This document shows positions 9,201 to 18,994 of a DNA stretch of 32,918 nt, piece by piece. Every line of letters starts with the position of its first letter. Positions within the stretch are counted from its first letter, which is position 1. The stretch lies in contig JAFRFD010000116.1 in the NCBI GenBank assembly GCA_017434525.1, forward strand, positions 1 through 32,918, read 5' to 3'. The notes under the pieces are model-generated. The model did not search any database. It saw only the letters and a list, made by a program, of their open reading frames with translations, and was not told the DNA's origin. Position numbers and translations under genes: made by a program. This stretch comes from Methanobrevibacter sp. (GTDB lineage Archaea; Methanobacteriota; Methanobacteria; Methanobacteriales; Methanobacteriaceae).

Positions 9201-11165
9201 CTACTTATCAAACCCTTTTAAAGCATACAACTTATTTCTCAAATCAGCAGCCCGCTCAAAGTCAAGTCTTGCGGCCGCATCCTTCATGTCCCTTTCCAAA
9301 TCTTTGATAAGCAATTGAAGTTCATCTTTTGGCATTTTGGTAACATCAGTACCAATGCCTTTGTATTTTTCATCCTCTTCAGCCAATTTTTCCCTCAAGG
9401 TTCTTTGGGTTGATTTTGGAGTAATTCCATGAACCTCATTGTATTTCATTTGCAGCTTACGCCTTTTAAGTGTGGTTTCGTATGCGTTTTTAACGGAATC
9501 AGTCATGTCATCAACATACATTATCACACGGCCGTTTACGTTTCTTGCGGCACGCCCAATTGTTTGAATAAGAGAGGTTTCATTTCTCAAAAATCCTTCC
9601 TTGTCCGCATCTAAAATAGCCACCAATGACACTTCAGGCAGATCCAATCCTTCCCTTAAAAGGTTTACACCGACCAAAACATCAAATTTGCCCCTTCTTA
9701 AATCGTTGACAATGTCGATTCTCTCCAGAGTATCGATTTCAGAGTGCATATACCTTACTTTCACACCTATTCTTGCATAGTAATCTGTCAGGTCTTCAGC
9801 CATCCTTTTGGTTAACGTGGTTACAAGCACCCTTTCATCCTTTTCAGCAGTCTTTCTAACCTCTTCAAGCAAATCTTCGACCTGTCCGGTTACAGGCCTA
9901 ATCAATACTTCAGGATCAACCAATCCGGTTGGCCTTATGATTTGTTCGACCACATTTCTTGATTTTGAAAGCTCATACTGTGCAGGTGTTGCAGATACAT
10001 AAATGACCTGATTTACGGATGATTCAAACTCGTCAAACCTCAAAGGACGGTTTTCCTTAGCAGACGGCAATCTGAAACCGTATTCAACCAGAGTCTCCTT
10101 ACGTGCCCGGTCCCCATTGTACATTCCCCTAATCTGTGGAACGGTAACATGTGATTCATCAATTATTGTTAAAAAATCATCCGGGAAGTATTTTAAAAGC
10201 GAGTATGGCTTATCGCCCCAATTACGGCCTGACAAATGCATTGAATAGTTTTCTACTCCCGGACAATATCCCATTTCCTGAAGCATTTCTATATCAAAAC
10301 GAGTCCTTTGTTCAAGCCTTTGCGCTTCAAGGAGTTTTCCGGTTAACTTCAACTCTTCAAGCCTTTCATCCAACTCAGATGAAATGTTTGCTATGGCCGT
10401 GTCCATCTTGTCCTGGCCAACGACAAAGTGCTTTGCAGGGAAAATCATGTATCTTTGAAGGGATTCCTGTTTTTTTCCTGTGATTTTGTCGATAATGCTG
10501 ATGGCATCTATCTCATCACCGAATAGCTCTATCCTTATTGGCGGTGTCCCATGAACCGGATTGATTTCAATGACATCACCCCGAACCCTGAATTGACCTC
10601 TGTCAAATTCAATATCGTTTCGCTCATACTGCATGAACACCAAACGGCGCAATATCTCAGATCTGTCATAGATATCCCCTACAGCAATTCCAAAAGCGAA
10701 TTCGCCATAGTCTTCGGGAGAACCTATACCATAAATGCAGCTTACACTACTTACAACAATGACATCATCCCGTGAAAGAAGAGATTGTGTTGCAGAGTGT
10801 CTCATTATATCAATGTCCTCATTGATGGATGCTTCCTTATCAATGAACGTGTCCGTACGCGGCACATAGGCCTCAGGCTGATAATAATCATAATAGCTGA
10901 CAAAATACTCCACCGCATTGTCTGGGAAAAACTCTTTAAATTCCTCATACAATTGCGCAGCCAGGGTTTTGTTGTGAGAAATAACTAGAGTAGGTTTTTG
11001 GACTTTTTCAATGACATTTGCCATTGTAAAAGTCTTTCCGGAACCTGTCACTCCCAAAAGAGTTTGTTCCTTTAGCCCATTATTTATACCCTCAGCTAAT
11101 GAGTTAATGGCTTTTGGTTGGTCACCTAATGGTTTATAAGGTGATTTTAGCTTGAATTCTTTCAT
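9201..11165 (-). CDS. uvrB: Excinuclease ABC subunit B
   Basis: This damage-verification helicase of nucleotide excision repair has 654 residues. The P-loop is GVTGSGKT (38-45); the beta-hairpin that clamps DNA is [13 protein letters not shown] near residue 95; the helicase box is DESH; motif VI appears as QTIGRAARN. The C-terminal UVR motif that binds UvrC is present ([25 protein letters not shown]). UvrB takes over the lesion from UvrA and recruits UvrC. The ATG follows AGGATAAT, 6 bp after the stop codon of the small upstream gene, so it is the third gene of a prs-orf-uvrB operon. About 255 bp of AT-rich DNA without features separates it from vapBC. The protein is intact. Confidence 0.98.
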   Translation of the reverse strand: MKEFKLKSPYKPLGDQPKAINSLAEGINNGLKEQTLLGVTGSGKTFTMANVIEKVQKPTLVISHNKTLAAQLYEEFKEFFPDNAVEYFVSYYDYYQPEAYVPRTDTFIDKEASINEDIDIMRHSATQSLLSRDDVIVVSSVSCIYGIGSPEDYGEFAFGIAVGDIYDRSEILRRLVFMQYERNDIEFDRGQFRVRGDVIEINPVHGTPPIRIELFGDEIDAISIIDKITGKKQESLQRYMIFPAKHFVVGQDKMDTAIANISSELDERLEELKLTGKLLEAQRLEQRTRFDIEMLQEMGYCPGVENYSMHLSGRNWGDKPYSLLKYFPDDFLTIIDESHVTVPQIRGMYNGDRARKETLVEYGFRLPSAKENRPLRFDEFESSVNQVIYVSATPAQYELSKSRNVVEQIIRPTGLVDPEVLIRPVTGQVEDLLEEVRKTAEKDERVLVTTLTKRMAEDLTDYYARIGVKVRYMHSEIDTLERIDIVNDLRRGKFDVLVGVNLLREGLDLPEVSLVAILDADKEGFLRNETSLIQTIGRAARNVNGRVIMYVDDMTDSVKNAYETTLKRRKLQMKYNEVHGITPKSTQRTLREKLAEEDEKYKGIGTDVTKMPKDELQLLIKDLERDMKDAAARLDFERAADLRNKLYALKGFDK

Positions 11166-11171
11166 ATTATC

Positions 11172-11462
11172 CTAATTTGGAATTGTAACATTGAAACTGA
11201 TATGAGTGTAGCTTGGAGAACAGCATGGAGTGACCTTTTGGTCCCTTATGACCAATTCGCCATATCCCTTTAACTCTTTTTCCAAGTCTCTCATGATATT
11301 TGGAATGACTTCATAATTATAAACCTTAAGGGAACCTAAAAATATGGTTTTTGCAGCCATATTCATTACTGAAATAGTCTCCACAACATCCATTTCATTA
11401 TATTTGTTTAAAATATTATTGGATATCTCTACAAATTCCTTTTTAATAGTTTCTTTATCCAT
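11172..11462 (-). CDS. Small soluble protein of unknown function in the prs-uvrB operon
   Basis: The protein has 96 residues, without a membrane segment or a family I recognise. The N-terminal half is helical and charged. The C-terminal part contains a Cys pair (KVTPCCSPSYTH) followed by a beta strand (ISFNVTIP), which could be a metal or redox site; this is only suggested by the residues. It begins one base after the stop codon of prs and ends 6 bp before uvrB, with GAGGGA as ribosome binding site, so the three genes are co-transcribed. Context gives no clear role. Confidence 0.7.
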   Translation of the reverse strand: MDKETIKKEFVEISNNILNKYNEMDVVETISVMNMAAKTIFLGSLKVYNYEVIPNIMRDLEKELKGYGELVIRDQKVTPCCSPSYTHISFNVTIPN

Positions 11463-11463
11463 A

Positions 11464-12378
11464 TTATTCCCTCAATGCATCAGCAATAGATTTTGCAAGT
11501 GATACACGTGAAGTATCTGAAGATAAACTGTTTGTTCCAATTATTTTGTTAGCACCTGCTTGATAAATTCTTGTAGCGCCGTTATTGGTTAAAATCGGAT
11601 GCACACAGCATACATCAATTGATGAGGCACCATGCTGTTTTAAAATGTTTATCGCATTGACGATAGTTCCGCCGGTTGCAATAATGTCATCAATAATGAT
11701 GGCATGCATTCCTTTCACTGAATCCACATTAACAGTATTATCGCTTTCACTGTCACATCTAACATCCACGATTTTGGTTTCCACTTTATCAGGCCCTAAA
11801 CGTACTTTTGTTAAGTATGTGCAGTCACAGCCAATGATTTCAGACATTTCCTGTGCAAATCCGTATGCTCCCTTATCAGGTGCGATAATCAATGGCTTTT
11901 CATCACTTTTTCTGAAGTATTTCTTATCCAGATACTCTGCAATTGCAGGCATTGCTGAAATGTTTCTGGCCGGAATGTCAAAGAAGTTTAAAACACAAGC
12001 CTCATGAATATTGAATGTTATGAATTCATCTGCACCTGCCGCTTGGATTAAATCACAAACGATTTTAGCGGAAACTGTTTCACCAGGATTGAAGCGTTTT
12101 TCCTGTCTTGCATATCCCATATATGGAACCACTACCCTTACCTTTTTAGCTCCCAAATCCTTTAAATTTGAGATCATGAACAATAATTCCATGAGATTTT
12201 CGTCTTGAGGATATCCGGTAGATTGGATAACGGTCACTTCGTCATCGATGACCCCATCAATTCTCAAATACCTTTCACCATCTGGAAACTTTTTAGTTTC
12301 AACATAACGTAACTCTTCGCCAAGCTCACGTGCAACATGGGCTGCTAAATCTTGAGAAGCTGAACCACCTATAATCAC
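11464..12378 (-). CDS. prs: Ribose-phosphate pyrophosphokinase (PRPP synthetase)
   Basis: This enzyme makes PRPP from ribose 5-phosphate and ATP in the cytoplasm, feeding purine, pyrimidine, histidine and tryptophan synthesis. The 304 residues include the flexible-loop/ATP region (YARQEKRF), the ribose 5-phosphate/PRPP loop (IIDDIIATGGTIV), the APDKGA element and an N-terminal KFPDGE motif. The length fits archaeal enzymes. The start is a GTG at 12378 placed after GGTGAT; no better ATG is near. It is the first gene of an operon with a small unknown gene and uvrB. It is divergent from the gene at 12463, with an 84-bp shared promoter region that contains a 12-bp palindrome, AGTATTAATACT, at 12434-12445. 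Confidence 0.96.
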   Translation of the reverse strand: MIIGGSASQDLAAHVARELGEELRYVETKKFPDGERYLRIDGVIDDEVTVIQSTGYPQDENLMELLFMISNLKDLGAKKVRVVVPYMGYARQEKRFNPGETVSAKIVCDLIQAAGADEFITFNIHEACVLNFFDIPARNISAMPAIAEYLDKKYFRKSDEKPLIIAPDKGAYGFAQEMSEIIGCDCTYLTKVRLGPDKVETKIVDVRCDSESDNTVNVDSVKGMHAIIIDDIIATGGTIVNAINILKQHGASSIDVCCVHPILTNNGATRIYQAGANKIIGTNSLSSDTSRVSLAKSIADALRE

Positions 12379-12462
12379 AATATCACCAAAATTTTTATGA
12401 AATTATATATGTTTTTGATGATTAAAAAAGTTAAGTATTAATACTAGGAATGTTCAATACAA

Positions 12463-12987
12463 ATGATTATGAATAAAGGAAAATCAATATTGGGAATAAT
12501 AGCGGTAATTATTATTGCGTTTTTATTATTTACAATTGTAAGTCCAATATTAATTCTCGCTGAAGATACTAGTGAAGGAACACCTGGGGTTGATATGGCT
12601 GCCAAATTTAGTATTTTTGGCGGTTTTGAGTGGATTTATCCCGGAAGCTCACATAATGCAAATGGAGAAACTTTACATAACATTCACTTGATCTCTCCAG
12701 ACAATCCTTATGGAGCTGCAAGGGAAATTATGGAATACACTTATCATTATTCGCCACATTTGTTTGTTAGTGTAAATCCCGAAGCTGCGGAAGCCATCTT
12801 TGGAACCGGATTAGTAGACAATATTCGCTCAAATGATGCCTATAATGGATATGCAGGAAGCGATAATGTTCAAGGAACAATGTCTAGAGGAGATGCAGTA
12901 TCAACAGCAATGGTTGGAGGCACATTCAATCCATTGGCAATTCCGATTCATATATTAATGGGAAATATTAGCTTCCATTTCGCTTAA
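12463..12987 (+). CDS. Predicted secreted or membrane-anchored protein, unknown function
   Basis: The product has 174 residues. Residues 7-30 form a hydrophobic helix after a short basic start (signal anchor or signal peptide), followed by an extracellular-looking region rich in Gly, Asn, Ser and His (SHNANGETLHNIH, GYAGSDNVQG). No catalytic motif or cysteine pattern is evident, and I do not recognise the family. The ATG at 12463 is followed in frame by a second ATG at 12469; a weak TAGGAATG lies upstream, and a TATA-like AAATTATATATG is at about 12400. A T-rich tract follows the stop codon. Confidence 0.65.
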   Translation: MIMNKGKSILGIIAVIIIAFLLFTIVSPILILAEDTSEGTPGVDMAAKFSIFGGFEWIYPGSSHNANGETLHNIHLISPDNPYGAAREIMEYTYHYSPHLFVSVNPEAAEAIFGTGLVDNIRSNDAYNGYAGSDNVQGTMSRGDAVSTAMVGGTFNPLAIPIHILMGNISFHFA

Positions 12988-13006
12988 ATTTCCCCTTTTT
13001 TTTAAT

Positions 13007-13378
13007 TTATTTTCTAAACATAAGATAAAAAGAGAGCGCCACACCAATCAATGAGATAACCAATTGGATTATCCCATGTTTTTTGATTTCAGGGTGTTTT
13101 GATTGAACCAAATAGAATGGCATGAAAAATCCGAAGAATGTAAACATGGTAAAACCTGTTGATTTGGAAATTAACCAGAATACAACACCACCCCAAGATA
13201 AAAATATAGTAACCAGATAAGATATTAACAGATTTCTTTTGTTAATTTTAGGTGGCTGTGCCTTATAAACATAAAACTGCTTAGGTTGCATGCCTTCAAC
13301 AAGAGGAATGCCGCATTTGGCACAATAATCATAATCATCCTGATTTTCAAAACCACAATTGTTACATTTTCTAGTCAT
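13007..13378 (-). CDS. Zinc-ribbon membrane protein
   Basis: The protein has 123 residues. An N-terminal zinc ribbon has four cysteines (CNNCG near residue 5 and CAKCG near residue 18). A Lys/Pro linker and about three hydrophobic helices follow (residues 48-120). Many archaea and bacteria carry such zinc-ribbon/membrane proteins; their role is unknown. No ribosome binding site is seen before the ATG at 13378, but a TATA-like AATTTATATTAAAAAC is centred about 25 bp upstream, so a leaderless transcript is likely. The gene lies 29 bp after the acetyltransferase gene and seems to have its own promoter. Confidence 0.75.
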   Translation of the reverse strand: MTRKCNNCGFENQDDYDYCAKCGIPLVEGMQPKQFYVYKAQPPKINKRNLLISYLVTIFLSWGGVVFWLISKSTGFTMFTFFGFFMPFYLVQSKHPEIKKHGIIQLVISLIGVALSFYLMFRK

Positions 13379-13407
13379 TGATTAAAATTAATAGTTTTTA
13401 ATATAAA

Positions 13408-13917
13408 TTATTTTTCAAGTTTCATTGCAATTTCCCTGAAAAACTCGTTAAGATAATTTTCATTGGTCATTTCGGCATAATATTTAAATCCTAATTTTTC
13501 CAAAACACGTTTTGACTGATTGTTTTCAATCCTATATGATGCATAGATTTCACGAATGCCCAAATCATCGAATGCATGCTCAATTAACTTTTTTGATGCC
13601 TCCACTGCATAGCCGTTTCCCCAATACTCTTCGGCCACCCAGTATCCAAGTTCGGCTGCACCTTCACCCCACCAGTGATTGGTATCCGGATGAAACAAAA
13701 GCCCTACACATCCAATTGGAACCTCATCCTTAACAATGGCGTATGTTTCTCTTTTAGCAAAGACCGTTTTTATGATATTCATGCTTTCTTCAACACTTTC
13801 ATGAGGAGGCCATCCGGCTATCGGACCGATATTGGGATTTTTTGCAAAGTGATACAAACATTTTGCATCTTCCTCTCTCCAAGGCCTTAACAGCAGATTA
13901 TCAGTTTTCAAAATCAT
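13408..13917 (-). CDS. GNAT family N-acetyltransferase (RimJ/RimL-like)
   Basis: This 169-residue GNAT protein resembles the RimJ/RimL group, which acetylates protein N-termini or small amines with acetyl-CoA. The N-terminal LLLRPWREEDAKCLY and the acetyl-CoA binding motif EEYWGNGYAVEAS, followed by the C-terminal IENNQSKRVLEKLGF, are typical. The substrate cannot be told. No ribosome binding site precedes the ATG at 13917, and a TATA-like element lies about 25 bp upstream, so the transcript is probably leaderless. It is divergent from the ADP-ribosylglycohydrolase gene across only 61 bp. Confidence 0.88.
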   Translation of the reverse strand: MILKTDNLLLRPWREEDAKCLYHFAKNPNIGPIAGWPPHESVEESMNIIKTVFAKRETYAIVKDEVPIGCVGLLFHPDTNHWWGEGAAELGYWVAEEYWGNGYAVEASKKLIEHAFDDLGIREIYASYRIENNQSKRVLEKLGFKYYAEMTNENYLNEFFREIAMKLEK

Positions 13918-13978
13918 TGAACTAATATTAAATTTTAAAATATAAATTTTTAATTACTTTAAAAACATATATCATATC

Positions 13979-14884
13979 ATGAAAGTTAAAGATGGGATTT
14001 GCGGTTTTGTAGTAGGTGATGCTTTAGGAGTTCCTGTTGAATTTTCTTCAAGAAAGGAACTTGAAAAAGACCCAGTAGTTGATATAAGAGAATATGGTAC
14101 TTACAATCAACCAAAGGGAACCTGGTCTGATGATTCTTCAATGACAATAGCTACCATGACAAGCATTGTCAACAAAAAAGGCATTGACTATACTGACATT
14201 ATGGAAGAGTTTTGCAAATGGGCTTTTGAAGGTGAACACACCCCTCACGGTGAAAGGTTTGATATTGGAAATACAACTTTTAGAGGCCTGTCAAGATATC
14301 AAAGTGGAGTTGAAGCGCAAAAATGCGGAGGAACCTCAACACATGACAATGGAAACGGATCTTTGATGAGAATTTTGCCTCTTGCATTCATTGAGGAAAT
14401 TGATTATGAAACCGTCGAGAACATCTCCGCTCTTACACATGGCCATGACAGGTCAAAAATCGCCTGCGTATTATATGTTGAGATAGCCAAATCCATGTTA
14501 AGCAATGATTTGACAATTGATGAACACATTAGCAATTCCTGTGAAAAAATCAAAAAATATTATGAGGGCAATGAAGAACTTGGAGAATTCGATAGAATAT
14601 TCAACGATGATTTTTCAGGAGGCATCATGAGCGGAGGATATGTCATTGACACTATCGAAGCGGTAATCTATTGTCTCAAAACCACTGACAACTATAAGGA
14701 TGCCGTCCTGAAAGCCGTCAATTTGGGCGGGGACACCGACACTACCGCATGCATTTGCGGAGGTCTTGCTGGAATTTATTATGGTTTTGATGCAATTCCT
14801 ATAGATTGGCTTGAAGTTATTCCTAAACTTGATGACATACTTTCATTATGTGAAAAGTTCGAGGCATATTGTGATGAATCTTAG
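13979..14884 (+). CDS. ADP-ribosylglycohydrolase family protein
   Basis: The 301-residue protein belongs to the DraG/ARH family, which removes ADP-ribose from proteins or small molecules using two Mg ions. The metal-binding elements are clear: GDALGVPVEF near residue 15, WSDDSSMT at 49-56, and GGDTDTTACICGGLAGI near residue 250; a central HDNGNGSLMR is also typical. It may reverse a regulatory ADP-ribosylation or recycle ADP-ribose. No ribosome binding site is visible before the ATG at 13979, suggesting a leaderless transcript. The 3' end overlaps the next gene by 11 bp, so the two are probably one operon with coupled translation. The family is certain, the target unknown. Confidence 0.92.
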   Translation: MKVKDGICGFVVGDALGVPVEFSSRKELEKDPVVDIREYGTYNQPKGTWSDDSSMTIATMTSIVNKKGIDYTDIMEEFCKWAFEGEHTPHGERFDIGNTTFRGLSRYQSGVEAQKCGGTSTHDNGNGSLMRILPLAFIEEIDYETVENISALTHGHDRSKIACVLYVEIAKSMLSNDLTIDEHISNSCEKIKKYYEGNEELGEFDRIFNDDFSGGIMSGGYVIDTIEAVIYCLKTTDNYKDAVLKAVNLGGDTDTTACICGGLAGIYYGFDAIPIDWLEVIPKLDDILSLCEKFEAYCDES

Positions 14885-15356
14885 TGAAACTATTAAAAAT
14901 ATTAGGGCTACATGCGATAATTATGTGGACCCTGATTTGGTTGCAACAGTGATTCACGACAACTACTACATGGGTTCAAATAACATTACAGAACTTGACA
15001 AATTCAACATCAAAAGGGAAGACTCATTCGAAGAAAAGATTTTGAAAATTTTAAAACACAAAAATGTCTTTTTAAACATTGGAATGTATGCGTTTGTTCC
15101 AGTCATTAACGAATGCGACATCTACTCGAGCGAGGATTATAACCTGAAATTAACCGATGAGGAATTTGAAAAGTATGCCAATGAAAAAGAGCGCATTTTT
15201 GGCATTCTCATTAAAAAAAATTCACAGGACTACATTATCGGAAGCTGTGATTTGTGTGGCTGCAGTATTGATGCAGCATTCAAAGAAATAGAACCGTCTG
15301 ATTTTGAATTTTACAAAAAAATAAAAGAGATTATAGACAGTAAAATTATCTATTAA
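14874..15356 (+). CDS. Protein of unknown function coupled to ADP-ribosylglycohydrolase
   Basis: This 160-residue soluble acidic protein is one I do not recognise. Near the C-terminus it has a cluster of three cysteines, CDLCGC, which might bind a metal. The ATG at 14874 lies inside the end of the ADP-ribosylglycohydrolase gene (11-bp overlap); an open frame extends upstream, but earlier starts would overlap the enzyme more. Coupling suggests it works with the hydrolase, perhaps as a partner or a sensor; this is inferred from position only. Its last 11 bp overlap the convergent MurT-like gene. Confidence 0.7.
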   Translation: MNLSETIKNIRATCDNYVDPDLVATVIHDNYYMGSNNITELDKFNIKREDSFEEKILKILKHKNVFLNIGMYAFVPVINECDIYSSEDYNLKLTDEEFEKYANEKERIFGILIKKNSQDYIIGSCDLCGCSIDAAFKEIEPSDFEFYKKIKEIIDSKIIY

Positions 15357-16770
15357 TCATTTTCTTTTTGATTTCTTCCCACATGGCCTGTTCCTCACCG
15401 CAACCGGTCATGATTACATATTTATAGTCAGAACTTCTTGCAAGCTCATCTAATTTTTCTATTCTGACTTTCATTTCATCATAACTTAACGGATAGAACT
15501 CAGCATCAGGATATTCCTCTTTTATGATGTTATAATACTCTTCTGCCTTTTCAATTGATTGTCTTCCAGGAACAACTATGACATGTTCCGGATTCATGCT
15601 TTTTATGACTTCAAAGTGATCATAAAAGATTTCCTCTTCGTTTTCATCGGGAGTTGTATAGATAAACTCCAGTGGCGCATCAACGAACTGTTTCATAAAC
15701 ATTGCATTGATTTTAAGCGCATCACCATTATCTCCCTGACCCAATCCAACGAATTTTCCGCCGATATCAACCACTTCAAATCTTCCAGGCGGAATGAATG
15801 ACATGTCCAGATTGTTAAACACATCACCAGCAGTAGTTTCAATGTTTTCAGGCTTTGGAGTGAATGTTGCATAAGCAGTGATTGAAGCCAAGGTATTGTA
15901 GATATTGTGGAAACCAAACGGAGGTACTGTAAGTTTTAAATTAAATTCAACATTCTTTTTGGCAATATAATTGTACAAGTCACCTTCAATATCAAGAACC
16001 CATTTATCTGAACCGAATTCAACATTTGTAAGTTTTACATTAGGTTCAGGGCGTTCAAATCCGCATTCACAGGCATAAATTCCCCTGTGATTTAGGTAAA
16101 AATGGGAATAATTTATAGGTTTTCCGCATTTCGGACATTCAATGGAATTGCCCCCAATATCTTCAATTGCATCAGTTTCAATACCATAGTAATTAACGTT
16201 GACATCACAGGATTTCTCAATGCCTATCAAAGCTGTTCTCGGATCGTCACAGTTAGTGACAACTGCGCCCCTTGTCATACCTTTGGAAAGTAATTTTTTA
16301 GCTTCATAATATGATTCAAAAGGATTTTTAACACCTGCAACCTGGGTGTGCTCCTGTGAAATTGTAGTATAAACAACACCAATAGGGTTGATTAATCTTT
16401 GAACGGTATCCGGAATTCCATGAGCCATGTCACGAATTCCATACTCAAAAATGCCCAAATCCCCTTTTTGATTTAAAAGAGCAGTTACAATTGAATTCAG
16501 GATGTTGTTTTCATAACTTCTTCTGATTTGAATATCCTTTGACATCAATTTTATTAAAAGGGTTGTTGTGGTGGTTTTACCATTTGTTCCGGTTATCAGA
16601 ACTGAACCCAACTTCAATCCAGAAGCCAATTTCGGAATGGATTCCTGCCCACCAATTTTTGTAAAAACATGCCCCGGATAGGTCCCTCCACTTCCAGGCC
16701 CATATTTTGCAAGTTGACATGCAACTTTTCCAGATATCTTTGCCATATTAAATTTAAAAAAACTAACCAT
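15346..16770 (-). CDS. murT: MurT-like Mur ligase with Cys4 zinc ribbon
   Basis: The product has 474 residues. The ATP-binding loop of Mur ligases is ITGTNGKTTTT (59-69). The insert CPKC (212-215) with CEC (234-236) is the zinc ribbon typical of MurT, and the C-terminal DUF1727-like domain is present. In Gram-positive bacteria MurT works with the glutaminase GatD to amidate glutamate of lipid II. Here no gatD is adjacent; CobQ at 19400 is a different enzyme. In pseudomurein-walled methanogens Mur-ligase homologues are thought to build or modify the wall peptide, which is the likely role. No ribosome binding site is visible before the ATG at 16770, but an AT-rich TATA element lies at about 25-35 bp, so the transcript may be leaderless. 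A second in-frame ATG is at 16746. Confidence 0.85.
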   Translation of the reverse strand: MVSFFKFNMAKISGKVACQLAKYGPGSGGTYPGHVFTKIGGQESIPKLASGLKLGSVLITGTNGKTTTTTLLIKLMSKDIQIRRSYENNILNSIVTALLNQKGDLGIFEYGIRDMAHGIPDTVQRLINPIGVVYTTISQEHTQVAGVKNPFESYYEAKKLLSKGMTRGAVVTNCDDPRTALIGIEKSCDVNVNYYGIETDAIEDIGGNSIECPKCGKPINYSHFYLNHRGIYACECGFERPEPNVKLTNVEFGSDKWVLDIEGDLYNYIAKKNVEFNLKLTVPPFGFHNIYNTLASITAYATFTPKPENIETTAGDVFNNLDMSFIPPGRFEVVDIGGKFVGLGQGDNGDALKINAMFMKQFVDAPLEFIYTTPDENEEEIFYDHFEVIKSMNPEHVIVVPGRQSIEKAEEYYNIIKEEYPDAEFYPLSYDEMKVRIEKLDELARSSDYKYVIMTGCGEEQAMWEEIKKKMINR

Positions 16771-16870
16771 GATAATTATATTATAAGTATATTATATATA
16801 AAAATTATTATTTTATTAAATAATTCGAAAAAAAGAGTTAAATTAAAAAATAAAGAAAAAATAATCCAAA

Positions 16871-18841
16871 TTAGTTAGTGGTTGGATTATTAATTGTTGT
16901 TTGTGGAACTTTTTCGGCAACTCTAGAACTGAGACTTTTCATTTTTTCTATGAGTTTGTCCTTTTTAGAACCGCTGATTAAGATATTCTCCAATACATCA
17001 CTTAAGGTTTCGGTAGGAATGATTTCAATCATGTCTTCGTATTTTTTCTCAATCATAACATCTTTTAAGTTAGATTTAGGAATCAATACCTTTTTCATTC
17101 CGGCTTCTGCAGCAGCTTCAATCTTAGCTGTTGCTCCACCAATAGGCATTACATCACCGCGAACGTTAAGTGAACCTGTTAATGCTACAGTCTGATCGAT
17201 TGGAATGTCCTCTACGGCTGAGATAACTGCAGTGGCAATACTTACACTTGCTGAGTCACCTTCAACACCATCGTAGGTTTGGATAAACTGAACGTGAATA
17301 TCATAATCTGAAATGTCCTTGTTAGTGTATTTCTTAATCAATGCACTTACATTCTGTACAGATTCCTGAGCTATTTCACCCAATTTACCGGTAGCGATTA
17401 TCTTACCACCGTTTTTGGATTGTGTAGGTGCCGCTTCAGCTGCAATTGGAGATACGATTCCACTCCTATCCCCTATAACTGCAAGTCCATTTACAAGACC
17501 AACTCTTCCACCTTCAGCAGATACCATACTATAGTCTTTTCTTTGTAAGATTGATCTGTCAGCTATTTGTTGTTCTAAAGTTCTTGCGAATTTTTTGGCT
17601 TCAACAACGTGTGCCGCAGTAACAAGATCTGCACCTTTTTCAATAGCTACATCACCTGCAGACCTTACTAATCCACCTAAATCCCTTAATCTTAAAGTCA
17701 ATGCATTTTGCTTTCCGGATCTTCTTTTTGCTTCCATGATAATTTCATCCAATGCATCCGGAGCAAAGTGAGGAATTCTTCCATCGTTTTTAACTTCCTG
17801 AGCTACAAACTGAACCAATTTCTCTCTGTTTTCAGTTGTGTCTTCCATGTAATCTTTCATGAATACTTCGTAACCATATCCTCTGATTCTTGATCTCATT
17901 GCAATGTGCATTCCTTCCAGGACTTGAAGGTTTCCGGACGCTACAAGCACAAAGTCACATGGTACTGCCTGTGACCTTACCATTGCTCCACTGGAGTTTT
18001 CGCTTTGACCGGTAATCGCATATTGTTTTTCCTGCATTGCAGACAATAGCTCCTGTTGAGTCTTCATGCTCATTGTACCTATTTCGTCAATGTATAAAAC
18101 TCCACGATTTGCCTTGTGAATCATGCCCGCTTCCACACGTTCATGTGCAGGAGTACCTAATCCTCCGGATTGGTATGGGTCGTGACGAACGTCTCCAAGC
18201 AATGCACCTGCATGCGCACCTGTCGCATCCATGAATGGTGCGAATCTGGATTCCTCATTGTTAACCAATAATTTTGGAGAAAGGTTATTGGTTTTAGGTT
18301 TGATTTGTATTGAAATAAGTAAGATTAAAGCAGCCGCAATAATTGATTCAAGCAATCTACCATACATGAATCCGATTACCAAAATTCCACCAATAGCAAA
18401 CATTGTAATTATTGTTTTTCTCTCTTCATGACCTTTAGCGGATCCTTTAGTTGCCTTTACTATTTTTTTACCTTCGCCTGCAGGAACTGTTCTTACCAAT
18501 GGATGATTGTTATCCTCCATATTCGGGTAAACTAAAACATCCTGAAGGGTTTCATGAGGCAATATTTGCGCCATACCCTTTGCGAGCATTGATTTACCAA
18601 CACCAGGATCTCCAATGAGCAAAACATTCCTTCTTTGTTTTGCCGCTTTCTTAATAGTTTCTATGGACTCTTCATGCCCAATAACTTGGTCAATTAACAA
18701 TGGTGGGACTTCAATATCTTGTGAGCTTTTAATGTTATCATAATCTAACATATGTTTTGGTTCGCCATCCTCCACTTCAACGGGTTTAACAATTTCTTGT
18801 TCGGAAGTATCGTCTACTGGCTCTTGATTCTCAAATTTCAT
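16871..18841 (-). CDS. lonB: ATP-dependent membrane protease LonB (archaeal)
   Basis: The product has 656 residues. It combines an AAA+ domain (Walker A GDPGVGKS, 77-84; Walker B VLYIDEIG, about 248-255) and a C-terminal Lon protease domain with catalytic Ser530 (EGDSAS) and Lys573 ([10 protein letters not shown]). Two membrane helices inserted in the AAA+ domain (about 143-181) anchor it at the inner face, which defines archaeal LonB. It degrades unfolded and regulatory proteins. An acidic N-terminal extension of about 45 residues precedes the core. GGGGAGG lies ahead of the ATG. About 100 bp upstream, at 18942-18970, is a perfect dyad that could be an operator. Confidence 0.97.
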   Translation of the reverse strand: MKFENQEPVDDTSEQEIVKPVEVEDGEPKHMLDYDNIKSSQDIEVPPLLIDQVIGHEESIETIKKAAKQRRNVLLIGDPGVGKSMLAKGMAQILPHETLQDVLVYPNMEDNNHPLVRTVPAGEGKKIVKATKGSAKGHEERKTIITMFAIGGILVIGFMYGRLLESIIAAALILLISIQIKPKTNNLSPKLLVNNEESRFAPFMDATGAHAGALLGDVRHDPYQSGGLGTPAHERVEAGMIHKANRGVLYIDEIGTMSMKTQQELLSAMQEKQYAITGQSENSSGAMVRSQAVPCDFVLVASGNLQVLEGMHIAMRSRIRGYGYEVFMKDYMEDTTENREKLVQFVAQEVKNDGRIPHFAPDALDEIIMEAKRRSGKQNALTLRLRDLGGLVRSAGDVAIEKGADLVTAAHVVEAKKFARTLEQQIADRSILQRKDYSMVSAEGGRVGLVNGLAVIGDRSGIVSPIAAEAAPTQSKNGGKIIATGKLGEIAQESVQNVSALIKKYTNKDISDYDIHVQFIQTYDGVEGDSASVSIATAVISAVEDIPIDQTVALTGSLNVRGDVMPIGGATAKIEAAAEAGMKKVLIPKSNLKDVMIEKKYEDMIEIIPTETLSDVLENILISGSKKDKLIEKMKSLSSRVAEKVPQTTINNPTTN

Positions 18842-18941
18842 AAAATTGACCTCCCCTCTTGTAATAAATTCATCATTAAAAAGTTAAGTTTCATATACTA
18901 TTTAAATATTATTTAATATTTAGGACATATAAAAAGGTTTC

Positions 18942-18970
18942 TATTTTAGTAAATAAAGGTTACTAAAATA
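18942..18970. promoter_or_regulatory. Perfect 11-bp dyad upstream of lonB (possible operator)
   Basis: TATTTTAGTAA (18942-18952) and TTACTAAAATA (18960-18970) are exact inverted repeats separated by seven bases. The element lies about 100 bp upstream of the lonB start and about 40 bp upstream of its likely TATA box (near 18903). A repressor or activator site, or a hairpin in a longer transcript, would both fit. The regulator is unknown. Confidence 0.45.
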
Positions 18971-18994
18971 AAATCAATATTAAAGAGGCAATGA

